This document shows, in pieces, positions 35,626-43,147 of a DNA stretch of 64,000 nucleotides (positions are counted from its first letter, which is position 1; every line of letters begins with the position of its first letter). The notes under the pieces are model-generated. The model was not told the origin of the DNA. It ran no database searches and saw only the letters and a program-made list of their open reading frames with translations. Source of the stretch: WLMZ01 sp031410915 (GTDB lineage: Bacteria > Actinomycetota > Acidimicrobiia > Acidimicrobiales > Ilumatobacteraceae). A program made the translations under genes and the position numbers. The stretch covers positions 59,687-123,686 of the forward strand of contig JANNZY010000081.1 in the NCBI GenBank assembly GCA_031410915.1, read 5' to 3'.

Positions 35626-36654
35626 ATGGTCGAGATCTTGAAGACCTTCGCTACCGTCGCGTTCGGACTCGCCGTCTTCGTCGGCATCCTCTTCGGCCTG
35701 TACTGGCTGGCCAGTCAGTTGCCCGAGCCATGGCGCGAGCGAGCTCGGGTGGCCGTGTTCGTCGGTCCAGCGCTCTTGCTGCTCGTCGGCGGGCTGATCA
35801 TCCCGTCGATCTACACCGGTCGTCTGTCGCTGTACAAGGGCACCAGCGCAACGAAGTGGTACGGACTCGGCAACTTCCGCGATCTGTTCACCGACAGCGA
35901 CAACCTGATCGTGCTGCGCAACACCGTGTGGTGGGTGATCCTGGCCACGACGGTCAGCACGATCGTCGGCATCACCATCGCCCGGTTCGCCGATCGCATG
36001 CGCGGCGAACCGATCGCCAAGGCCCTCATCTTCTTGCCGACCGCCATCTCGTTGGTCGGTGCCGGAATCATCTGGAACTTCGTCTACGCCACCAAGGGCA
36101 GCGATCCCGACAAGCAGTTCGGCCTGCTGACATGGCTGTGGCTCAAGCTCGATCCCATTTTGCCCGGCAAGCAGGAGGCGCACTATTGGTTGCAGGATCG
36201 CAAGTTCTTCGGTATCGACAGCAACTTCCTGCCTGGGACCAACACCATTTTCATGATCATCGTGATCATCTGGATCCAGGCCGGCTTCGCCACCGTTGTC
36301 CTCTCGGCCGCGATGAAAGGTGTGCCCGACGATCTCGTCGAGGCGGCCCGCATCGACGGTGCAACCGATCGGCAAGCGTTCTTCCGCATCGTGTTGCCGT
36401 ACGTTCGTGGCACCATCATCACGGTCGCGACGACGACGCTCATCGCCGTGTTGAAGGTTTTCGACATCATCCAGACGATGGGCAAGGGTGGCCAGTTCGA
36501 CACGAGCACGCTCGCCAACGACATGTACACCCGCAGCTTCCCGCTCGAACAGCCCGGGTACGGCGCCATGCTCGCAGTCATCCTCTTCGTGGCTGTCGTG
36601 CCCATCGTGTGGGTCAACGCCCGCAACCAACGAGCGATCAGAGAAGGGCGCTGA
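35626..36654 (+). CDS. Carbohydrate ABC importer permease (AglF/MalF type)
   Basis: A 342-residue membrane protein. The cytoplasmic EAA loop reads EAARIDGATDRQAFFRIVLP, and WIQAGFATVVLSAAMKGVPD precedes it, as in AglF-type alpha-glucoside permeases. About seven transmembrane helices and one larger outer loop (around GLLTWLWLKLDPILPGKQEA) are seen. GGGGGG precedes the ATG. The stop is 1 base before the next start codon. It forms the channel with the following MalG-type gene. Confidence 0.92.
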   Translation: MVEILKTFATVAFGLAVFVGILFGLYWLASQLPEPWRERARVAVFVGPALLLLVGGLIIPSIYTGRLSLYKGTSATKWYGLGNFRDLFTDSDNLIVLRNTVWWVILATTVSTIVGITIARFADRMRGEPIAKALIFLPTAISLVGAGIIWNFVYATKGSDPDKQFGLLTWLWLKLDPILPGKQEAHYWLQDRKFFGIDSNFLPGTNTIFMIIVIIWIQAGFATVVLSAAMKGVPDDLVEAARIDGATDRQAFFRIVLPYVRGTIITVATTTLIAVLKVFDIIQTMGKGGQFDTSTLANDMYTRSFPLEQPGYGAMLAVILFVAVVPIVWVNARNQRAIREGR

Positions 36655-36655
36655 C

Positions 36656-37585
36656 ATGACCGCAGCAACCATCGATCCAGTCACCGACGCGATGATCGGG
36701 ACACCCAAGGACAAGACCCCAGTTGGTACGAAGGCGGCCAAGCGGCTGTCGAGTCGCAAGGGAGCGATCGCCGTGTGGGTGATCGCTGCGCTCTGGACGG
36801 TTCCGACGTTCGGCTTGCTGATCTCGTCGTTCCGCCCCGAGGAGGACATCAAGGCCAACGGCTGGTGGAACTGGTTCACCAGCCCGAGCTTCACGACGAA
36901 GAACTACTCCTCCGTCCTCGATACCACCATCGGCGCCAAGCCGTTCAGCGACTTCTTCCTGAACTCGGTGAAGATCACGATTCCGGGAGCCATCATTCCC
37001 ATCGTGATCGCGGCCTTCGCCGCCTACGCGTTCTCGTGGATGCGATTCAAGGGACGGGACTGGATCTTTGTCGGCGTGGTCGCGCTGCTGGTGGTTCCGC
37101 TGCAGATGTGCTTGATCCCGCTGCTGCGTTACTTCAACTCCGACTACTTTCCGCTCAACAACGGCGTACCCGCCATCTGGCTCGCGCACACCATCTTCGC
37201 CATGCCGCTGGCCATCTTCTTGCTGAAGAACTTCATTGGTTCATTGCCACGGGAAATCATGGAGGCCGCGCGCGTCGACGGTGCCAGCCACATGACCATC
37301 TTCTTGCGGATCGTGCTTCCGCTGTCGGTGCCCGCAATCGCGTCGATCGGCATCTTCCAGTTCCTCTGGGTCTGGAACGACCTGTTGGTCGCAAAAGTGT
37401 TCGGTGGCGGTGCCGCCAACCAGCCGATGACCTTCGCGATGGTCGACATGGTGGGTACGAAGGGCAATGAGTGGCAGTTGTTGACGGCCGGCGCGTTCAT
37501 CACGATGGTCGTGCCGTTGATCGTGTTCTTGAGTTTGCAACGATATTTCGTACGTGGCCTGCTGGCCGGCAGTGTGAAGGGGTAG
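36656..37585 (+). CDS. Carbohydrate ABC importer permease (AglG/MalG type)
   Basis: A 309-residue membrane protein with a cytoplasmic N-terminus of about 40 residues, six helices, and the EAA loop EAARVDGASHMTIFLRIVLP. LPREIME and NDLLVAKVFGG are typical of MalG-type proteins. The ATG at 36656 follows the upstream stop by 1 base, so translation is coupled. Confidence 0.92.
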   Translation: MTAATIDPVTDAMIGTPKDKTPVGTKAAKRLSSRKGAIAVWVIAALWTVPTFGLLISSFRPEEDIKANGWWNWFTSPSFTTKNYSSVLDTTIGAKPFSDFFLNSVKITIPGAIIPIVIAAFAAYAFSWMRFKGRDWIFVGVVALLVVPLQMCLIPLLRYFNSDYFPLNNGVPAIWLAHTIFAMPLAIFLLKNFIGSLPREIMEAARVDGASHMTIFLRIVLPLSVPAIASIGIFQFLWVWNDLLVAKVFGGGAANQPMTFAMVDMVGTKGNEWQLLTAGAFITMVVPLIVFLSLQRYFVRGLLAGSVKG

Positions 37586-37589
37586 TCGA

Positions 37590-38756
37590 ATGTCCACCTT
37601 GCAGTTGGTCAATCTCAAAAAGACCTACGAGAACGGTTACGAGGCGATTCCAAGTCTCGATCTCACAATCAAAGACGGCGAGTTCATGGTGCTCGTCGGC
37701 CCGTCGGGCTGTGGCAAGTCCACGGTCCTGCGCATGGTCGCCGGCCTGGAAGACATCAGCGGCGGCGACATGCTGATCGACGACGTCCGAGTCAACGACA
37801 AGAGTCCGCAACAGCGTGACATTGCGATGGTGTTCCAGAGCTACGCGCTGTACCCGAACATGACCGTCGGCGAGAACATCGCGTTCGCGATGAAGCTGCG
37901 CAAGGTGGACAAGGCGACGATCGCAGCGAAGGTGGCCGAAGTCGGCAAGCTGCTGGAGCTGGACAAGGTGCTCGATCGCAAGCCGGGTCAGCTTTCCGGT
38001 GGCCAGCGCCAGCGCGTCGCGATGGGTCGCGCCATCGTGCGTGAGCCGAAGCTGTTCTTGATGGACGAGCCGCTGTCCAACCTCGATGCCAAGCTGCGCG
38101 TTCAGACCCGCGCCGAGATCTCCCGTCTGCAGCGCCGGCTGGGCATCACCACGATGTACGTCACCCACGACCAGGTCGAGGCGATGACGATGGGTGACCG
38201 CGTGGCCGTGCTGCGCCGCGGCCACCTGATGCAGGTCGCGTCACCACAAGACCTGTATCACCATCCGGACAACCTGTTCGTTGCGCAGTTCATCGGCTCA
38301 CCGTCGATGAACGTGATGCGCGCCGAAGTGGTCGACGGTGGCTCCGGCCCTGCGCTGAAGATCGGCGCACAGACGTTGACGCTGGACGACGCGGCGCTCG
38401 ACCGGATCCCGAGTCTGCGATCGATGGTCGGACGTACGGTCGGCTTCGGCGTGCGCCCGGAGGCGCTCGGCGACGACGGCACCGGTCGCCTGGACGTGTT
38501 GGTCGAGCTCGTCGAGATGCTCGGCTCCGAACTGCTCGTGCACTGCACCATCGATTCGCCGTCGGTGCGCCAGACCGACGACGGCATCGAGGTCGGCTCG
38601 GGAATGGAGTCGATGATCATCGCGTCGATGGACACGCGCAACGCGATCAAGGCCGGCGACCGCGTCACGCTCACCGTCGACACGTCGCGCATCCACATCT
38701 TCGACATGGAGACCGGCGATGCGATCGTGAAGCGAGTGGATCAGCCCGTCGGCTGA
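37590..38756 (+). CDS. Carbohydrate ABC importer ATPase (MsmX/UgpC/AglK type)
   Basis: A 388-residue ATPase. Walker A is GPSGCGKST, the Q loop FQSYALYPNMTVGENIAFAM, signature LSGGQRQRVAMG, Walker B LFLMDEPLSNLD and switch VTHDQVEAMTMGD. After residue 240 comes a C-terminal TOBE/OB region (VGFGVRPEALGDDG), which in MalK-type proteins contacts regulators. The ATG lies 4 bases after the MalG-type stop. It closes the operon. Confidence 0.93.
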   Translation: MSTLQLVNLKKTYENGYEAIPSLDLTIKDGEFMVLVGPSGCGKSTVLRMVAGLEDISGGDMLIDDVRVNDKSPQQRDIAMVFQSYALYPNMTVGENIAFAMKLRKVDKATIAAKVAEVGKLLELDKVLDRKPGQLSGGQRQRVAMGRAIVREPKLFLMDEPLSNLDAKLRVQTRAEISRLQRRLGITTMYVTHDQVEAMTMGDRVAVLRRGHLMQVASPQDLYHHPDNLFVAQFIGSPSMNVMRAEVVDGGSGPALKIGAQTLTLDDAALDRIPSLRSMVGRTVGFGVRPEALGDDGTGRLDVLVELVEMLGSELLVHCTIDSPSVRQTDDGIEVGSGMESMIIASMDTRNAIKAGDRVTLTVDTSRIHIFDMETGDAIVKRVDQPVG

Positions 38757-38797
38757 GCGAGGTTATTGCACGCAGAGAGCGAACATCTGCACCGTCC

Positions 38798-38826
38798 GTG
38801 ACAAATTGCACGCTCGGTAATACAGT
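38798..38826 (+). promoter_or_regulatory. Leaderless promoter of the DUF4280 gene
   Basis: GTGACA (38798-38803) and TACAGT (38821-38826) are 17 bases apart, and TACAGT is 8 bases before the ATG. The bases before the ATG (CCCACCCC) contain no Shine-Dalgarno sequence. This is the arrangement of actinobacterial leaderless transcripts. Two TTGCACGC repeats (38766-38773 and 38806-38813) flank and overlap the promoter. Confidence 0.55.
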
Positions 38827-38834
38827 CCCACCCC

Positions 38835-39224
38835 ATGCCGAACGTCGTCGTGCCGGGTGCAATGTGCCAGTGCAGCTTCGGTGCCGCGCCAGCGCCCTAC
38901 ATGGTCCTGCCCGAGAATCGGGTGATGTCGACCGAGATGCCGGTCGCCACGATCATGGACAACAAGCCGATGGTCAACATCATGCCGTTCGGGTTGTGCA
39001 CCACACTGAGCAACCCCACCGTCGCCGCAGCCACGACGGCGGCGCTCGGGATCCTCACCCCGATGCCCTGCATTCCCGCCATCGCAGCGCCGTGGGTGCC
39101 GGGCTCGCCGACGGTGATGATCGGCAACAAGCCTGCGCTCAACAACAGCAGTAAGGCGATGTGCAATTGGGGTGGCGTGATTCAATTCATCACACCAGGC
39201 CAGCCAACGGCGCAGGTGCCGTGA
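38835..39224 (+). CDS. PAAR-like DUF4280 protein, candidate spike tip of the contractile injection system
   Basis: A 129-residue DUF4280 protein. Family features are VVVPGAMCQCSFGAAPAPYM, MDNKPMVNIMPFGLCTTLSN, LTPMPCIPAIAAPWVPGSPT and ALNNSSKAMCNWGGVIQF. The Cys and His/Asn pattern suits the metal-bound cone that caps VgrG-type spikes in eCIS and type VI systems. It lies 277 bases upstream of the sheath gene on the same strand, with its own promoter. It probably sits on the spike protein encoded at 47163-49007. Confidence 0.9.
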   Translation: MPNVVVPGAMCQCSFGAAPAPYMVLPENRVMSTEMPVATIMDNKPMVNIMPFGLCTTLSNPTVAAATTAALGILTPMPCIPAIAAPWVPGSPTVMIGNKPALNNSSKAMCNWGGVIQFITPGQPTAQVP

Positions 39225-39501
39225 TGCATGACTTCCGCGGCCACGTCGCCAATCCCCACGCACCGCGGTCAACTTTCACGAAGAGTGTGCATTCCGGCCA
39301 CTCTCTGAACAAGGTTCACCATCCAGCGTGCAAGAAGCACTCGCATCATCGAGAGCACCGCGATATGGTGACCACGATTCCGAGCGCTCTGTCCGGGGCT
39401 CGCCGGGCGCGGTGTGGGGTGTTGAACGTGTTGTGCGAGCGGGAGTCGCATTCTGCTGTGTCCATTTTCAGAGACATTGTTTGCTACGAAGGGGAAACGA
39501 A
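39225..39501. other. Gap between spike-tip and sheath genes
   Basis: 277 bases without a convincing gene. A weak inverted repeat AGAGTG/CACTCT lies at 39282-39304. It must contain the 5' leader and perhaps a separate promoter of the sheath operon, but no clear -10/-35 pair was found. Confidence 0.4.
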
Positions 39502-41079
39502 GTGGCTGCTACATACCTGACGCCTGGCGTCTATGTCGAAGAGGTGCCGTCCAGTTCTGCAACGTTGTCCGCCGGTGCAACCGCCGTCGCCGCGTTCGTC
39601 GGATTCACTGCGAAGGCACCGACCGATGATCCCAACGATCCCGATGGTGTCAAGCCCCGGCTCGTGACGAACTGGACCCAGTTCGAGACCCTGTACGGCG
39701 GGTTCGCCCCCGGCATCATGCTGCCGCACTCGGTGTACGGCTACTTCAACAACGGTGGCAGCATCGCATACATCGTGCGCATCCCAAACACAACGCCTGC
39801 GACGGAGTCGGGCGTTCGCGCGCTGCCCGCCGCCGATCGCAGCCTCGGGCCGGCGCTCGAGTTCACGACGGTCGAGCCCAACGCGCCGATCTCGGTGTCG
39901 GTGGTGCCCGAGGCACCGGCCGATGACGCCGGCGACGACGACGTGCCGACGTTCACCATCGACATCGTCGAGGACGGCAAGGTCGTCGAGTCGTTCTCCA
40001 AGCTGACCCTCGGCAAGAGCGACCGCCAGGCCGAGGCTGTGGTCAACAAGGAGTCGACGAGGGTCAAGGTCGCGACGAAGGTGGATACGTCCAAGCTCGC
40101 CGCCGACCTGCAGACCGTGCCTGCGGGCGTGTACGCGATCGAGCCCGCCCCGGCCACGCCGACGGCCGTTCCCGGTCGTGCGTTCACCGGCTCGGAAACG
40201 GCTCGCACCGGGATCAACGGTCTCGTCATCGCCGACGACGTCACCATGGTGATGGTGCCCGACCTGGTGACCGCCGCCACCAAAGAAGACGGCACGATCG
40301 ATCTCGGCCTGTGGAAGTCGGTGCAGCTCGCGCTGATCAACCACTGTGAAGGCCAGGCCAACCGCATGGCCGTGCTCGACGCTCCGCCGGGGATGTCGCC
40401 CCAGCAGGTCAAGGAATGGCGCACCGACGTGGCCATGTACGACTCCCAGTTCGCGGCCTTCTACTACCCGTGGATCAAGGTCTCGAACCCGGCCGCCACC
40501 AACGGTGACACCGAGATCGTCGTGCCGCCGAGCGGCCACATGGCCGGCATCTGGGCCCGCACCGACGAGACCCGTGGCGTCTGGAAGGCGCCGGCCAACG
40601 AGGTCGTGCGCGGCGCGCTCGATGTCGAGAACAACATCACCAAGGGCGAGCAGGGTCTGCTCAACCCGCTGGGCATCAACTGCATCCGTCCGTTCGGCAC
40701 CCGCGGCATCCGCGTGTGGGGCGCGCGGACGCTCTCGAGCAACACCGATTGGACCTACATCAACGTCCGTCGGCTGTTCAACATGATCGAGACCGCGATC
40801 ATGAACGGTACGCAGTACGCAGTGTTCGAACCGAACGACATGACGCTGTGGGAAGGGTTGAAGCGGACCGTCGGCTCGTTCTTGCGTGGCCTGTGGCGCG
40901 ACGGCGCGCTGTTCGGCGCTTCCGCCGAGCAAGCGTTCTACGTCAAGTGCGACAGCGAGACGAACCCGCCCGAGTCGATCGACCTCGGTCGCGTGGTCGT
41001 CGAAGTGGGCATCGCGCCGGTCAAGCCGGCCGAGTTCGTGATCTTCCGCATTGCCCAGATCAAGGAGACCTCGGCCTGA
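39502..41079 (+). CDS. Contractile tail sheath protein
   Basis: A 525-residue sheath protein of the phage/eCIS family. The N-terminus YLTPGVYVEEVPSSSATLSA is the family start. The C-terminal half carries the conserved fold, with LGINCIRPFGTRGIRVWGAR, WTYINVRRLFNMIETAIMNG and VVVEVGIAPVKPAEFVIFRI. It forms the contractile cylinder whose shortening drives the tube. GAAGGGGAAACGAA precedes the GTG at 39502; the frame is open upstream. It is the first gene of the operon running to 52392. Confidence 0.95.
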   Translation: MAATYLTPGVYVEEVPSSSATLSAGATAVAAFVGFTAKAPTDDPNDPDGVKPRLVTNWTQFETLYGGFAPGIMLPHSVYGYFNNGGSIAYIVRIPNTTPATESGVRALPAADRSLGPALEFTTVEPNAPISVSVVPEAPADDAGDDDVPTFTIDIVEDGKVVESFSKLTLGKSDRQAEAVVNKESTRVKVATKVDTSKLAADLQTVPAGVYAIEPAPATPTAVPGRAFTGSETARTGINGLVIADDVTMVMVPDLVTAATKEDGTIDLGLWKSVQLALINHCEGQANRMAVLDAPPGMSPQQVKEWRTDVAMYDSQFAAFYYPWIKVSNPAATNGDTEIVVPPSGHMAGIWARTDETRGVWKAPANEVVRGALDVENNITKGEQGLLNPLGINCIRPFGTRGIRVWGARTLSSNTDWTYINVRRLFNMIETAIMNGTQYAVFEPNDMTLWEGLKRTVGSFLRGLWRDGALFGASAEQAFYVKCDSETNPPESIDLGRVVVEVGIAPVKPAEFVIFRIAQIKETSA

Positions 41080-41111
41080 GCCGGGGTTGAGCGAGCGGAA
41101 GGACACACGCC

Positions 41112-41567
41112 ATGCCAGCACCAGGAGTCGGCCCGGTCAAAGACGAGTTCTACGTCGGGTCACGGTTTTACATCGAATTGAAGAAGGTGAGCATCGAGGG
41201 CATCACCGAGATCAGTGGTCTCGCGCTGGAGATCGACGTTGTCGATGTCAACCAGCAATCAGCCACCGGGATGCTCTCCAAGAAGCGTCCCGCGGGTGCC
41301 AAGTTCGGCGACATCACCCTGAAGCGGCCGATGAGCACGGACAAGTCCTGGTACCAGTGGGCCAAGGACATTCGTGATCGCAAGCCCGATTTCCGGGCCG
41401 ACGGCGCGGTCACGCTGTACAGCTTCGACAACAAAGAAGTCGGCCGCTGGACCTTCACCAACGCGTGGCCCTCGAAGTGGTCGGCATCCGACCTCGACGT
41501 CGGCAGCGATGATCCAATGACGGAAGAGTTGACGCTCACCATCGAGCTGTTGACCAGGGACAAGTGA
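41112..41567 (+). CDS. Tail tube protein 1 (T4 gp19 / Hcp-like)
   Basis: A 151-residue tube protein with EFYVGSRFYIELKKVSIEGI, AKFGDITLKRPMSTDKSWYQ and WTFTNAWPSKWSASDLDVGS, the fold pattern of gp19-type tubes. It stacks as hexameric rings inside the sheath. GGAAGGACACACGCC precedes the ATG. It is the first of three paralogues, which share the K/R-rich GxxxxKRxxx strand and the WPxKW motif. Confidence 0.95.
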   Translation: MPAPGVGPVKDEFYVGSRFYIELKKVSIEGITEISGLALEIDVVDVNQQSATGMLSKKRPAGAKFGDITLKRPMSTDKSWYQWAKDIRDRKPDFRADGAVTLYSFDNKEVGRWTFTNAWPSKWSASDLDVGSDDPMTEELTLTIELLTRDK

Positions 41568-41579
41568 GGAGCCACAACC

Positions 41580-42026
41580 ATGCCTCTCGACCATGACGGC
41601 GAGTTCCAAGGAGCGTTCTTCTCGCTCGAGATCGACGGCCTCAGCATCGGCTTCTTCACGTCGTGCAGCGGCTTGAGCATCGAGTTCGAAGTGATCGAGC
41701 AGAAGTCGGTCGGCAAGGACGCCAAGCAGAAGTTCACGACCAAGATCCCGGGCAAGACCAAGTACGGCCAAGTGACGTTCAAGCGGGGATTCACACCGAA
41801 TCCGGACTTGATGGGCTGGTTCCAACAAGTCGCCAAGGCAACGGACAAGACGCCGTACAAGACCGGCTCGATCGTGGTCTACGACCGGCTCTCGAAGGAG
41901 ACGGCCAGGTTCAACCTGACCAACATGTGGCCGTCGAAGATCACGGCTTCCGATCTCAACGCGACGACCGACGAAGTCATGGTCGAAGAGCTCACGATGG
42001 AACACGAGCTCCTCGAGTGGGCGTGA
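41580..42026 (+). CDS. Tail tube protein 2 (T4 gp19-like)
   Basis: A 148-residue paralogue with FFSLEIDGLSIGFFTSCSGL, KYGQVTFKRGFTPNPDLMGW and LTNMWPSKITASDLNATTDE. In eCIS particles such additional tube proteins form the first rings that connect tube and baseplate. AGGAG precedes the ATG by a suitable distance, and only 12 bases separate it from tube gene 1. Confidence 0.93.
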   Translation: MPLDHDGEFQGAFFSLEIDGLSIGFFTSCSGLSIEFEVIEQKSVGKDAKQKFTTKIPGKTKYGQVTFKRGFTPNPDLMGWFQQVAKATDKTPYKTGSIVVYDRLSKETARFNLTNMWPSKITASDLNATTDEVMVEELTMEHELLEWA

Positions 42027-42037
42027 GCTGAGAGACG

Positions 42038-42523
42038 GTGGCTGGCTTTCAGACCGAGTACAGCTTCACCCTCCCGAAGGGGTACGTCGATCCGGAAGGC
42101 AAACTGCACCGGGACGGCACAATGCGCCTCGCGACAGCTCGTGACGAGATCGAGCCGTTGCGCGATCAGCGCGTCACCGGACCCGATGATCCGTACCTGA
42201 CGATCCTGGTGTTGGCGCGCGTCATCACCGAGCTCGGCTCGGTGCCGACGATCGGCGTGCGTGAGATCGAGAACCTGTTCGCCGCCGACCTGGCGTTCCT
42301 GCAGGACCTCTACGGCATCATCAACTTCGGAAGTCCGGCCGACGTCGCGGCGTTGCAGGCAGCAGCCACCCCGCCGGAACCGGTCGCTGACGACGCGGCG
42401 ACTCCGACGGCGGCTCCGACCTCGGTGGCTGCCGCAGCCGACGACACGGACCGCGTCGCGAAAGCGACCACCAACCGGCGCCGGCACCAAATCGAAGAAG
42501 TGGCACGCACGAGCGGACCATGA
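42038..42523 (+). CDS. CIS tail-assembly protein
   Basis: A 161-residue protein: a conserved N-terminal 105 residues (YSFTLPKGYVDPEGKLHRDG, LATARDEIEPLRDQRV, LTILVLARVITELGSVPTIG, VREIENLFAADLAFLQDLYG) and an Ala/Pro/Thr-rich tail. Proteins of this type follow the tube genes in eCIS clusters and are annotated as phage tail assembly proteins. The start is a GTG at 42038. Its stop overlaps the next ATG (ATGA). The exact role in assembly is not known to me. Confidence 0.85.
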   Translation: MAGFQTEYSFTLPKGYVDPEGKLHRDGTMRLATARDEIEPLRDQRVTGPDDPYLTILVLARVITELGSVPTIGVREIENLFAADLAFLQDLYGIINFGSPADVAALQAAATPPEPVADDAATPTAAPTSVAAAADDTDRVAKATTNRRRHQIEEVARTSGP

Positions 42524-42690
42524 AGCTGTATCCCGCGGACGCCCTGTGGGACGAGATCGCATACCTCGCGTATCACCTCCACTGGAACCTCGAGGATCTG
42601 CTCGATCTCGAACATGCCGACCGAGCCAGGTTGATCCGGCGGATAGCGAATTTGAACGAACGAGCGTGGGAGGCGGTGCGCAGTGGCTGA
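42520..42690 (+). CDS. DUF6760-like small CIS protein
   Basis: A 56-residue protein beginning MKLYPADALWDEIAYLAYHL and continuing HWNLEDLLDLEHADRARLI. It matches the pattern of the small DUF6760 proteins found between tube and baseplate genes of eCIS clusters (Y/P-rich start, AYH-HW, DLEH). The ATG overlaps the stop of the assembly protein, and its own stop lies inside the next gene's start region (the GTG at 42683 overlaps by 8 bases). Overlap on both sides makes a real gene very likely. It is mostly helical, and its function is unknown. Confidence 0.85.
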   Translation: MKLYPADALWDEIAYLAYHLHWNLEDLLDLEHADRARLIRRIANLNERAWEAVRSG

Positions 42691-43147
42691 TGATGCATTC
42701 GAGGGCCAGGCCGTCACGACGTCCACGTTCTTGTTCGAGGTCGACGGGCTCTCGATCGGGTTCTTCATGGAGGTCAACGGGCTCACCGTGGAGGTCGGTG
42801 TGGAGAACATCGAGGAGGGCGGCGAGAACGGGTTCGTGCATCACCTGCCGGGCCGGATGACGTGGCCGAACATCACGCTCAAGCGTGGCGTCACGCAGAG
42901 CGACAACCTGTTCGGTTGGCTGACGAAGTCGTCGGGTGAGCAGTTCGCCTCGAACGGCAACAAGCTGACCCGCTCGACCGCGGCGATCACACTCATCGGC
43001 CCCAGCGGATCACGGCTGCGATCCTGGGAGTTCGTCGACGCCTTTCCCGTCAAGTGGAGCGGACCCGAATTCGCCGCCGAGTCCACCAGCGCTGCCACAG
43101 AGCAACTGGAGATCGCCCATCATGGGTTCACCGCCAAGAACCTCTGA
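42683..43147 (+). CDS. Tail tube protein 3 (T4 gp19-like)
   Basis: A 154-residue tube paralogue with STFLFEVDGLSIGFFMEVNG, MTWPNITLKRGVTQSDNLFG and WEFVDAFPVKWSGPEFAAES. It resembles tube 2 more than tube 1 in its first strands (LEIDGLSIGFF against FEVDGLSIGFF). It starts with a GTG inside the end of the DUF6760-like gene and overlaps the DUF4157 gene by 26 bases. It may form a baseplate-proximal adaptor ring. Confidence 0.92.
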   Translation: MADDAFEGQAVTTSTFLFEVDGLSIGFFMEVNGLTVEVGVENIEEGGENGFVHHLPGRMTWPNITLKRGVTQSDNLFGWLTKSSGEQFASNGNKLTRSTAAITLIGPSGSRLRSWEFVDAFPVKWSGPEFAAESTSAATEQLEIAHHGFTAKNL

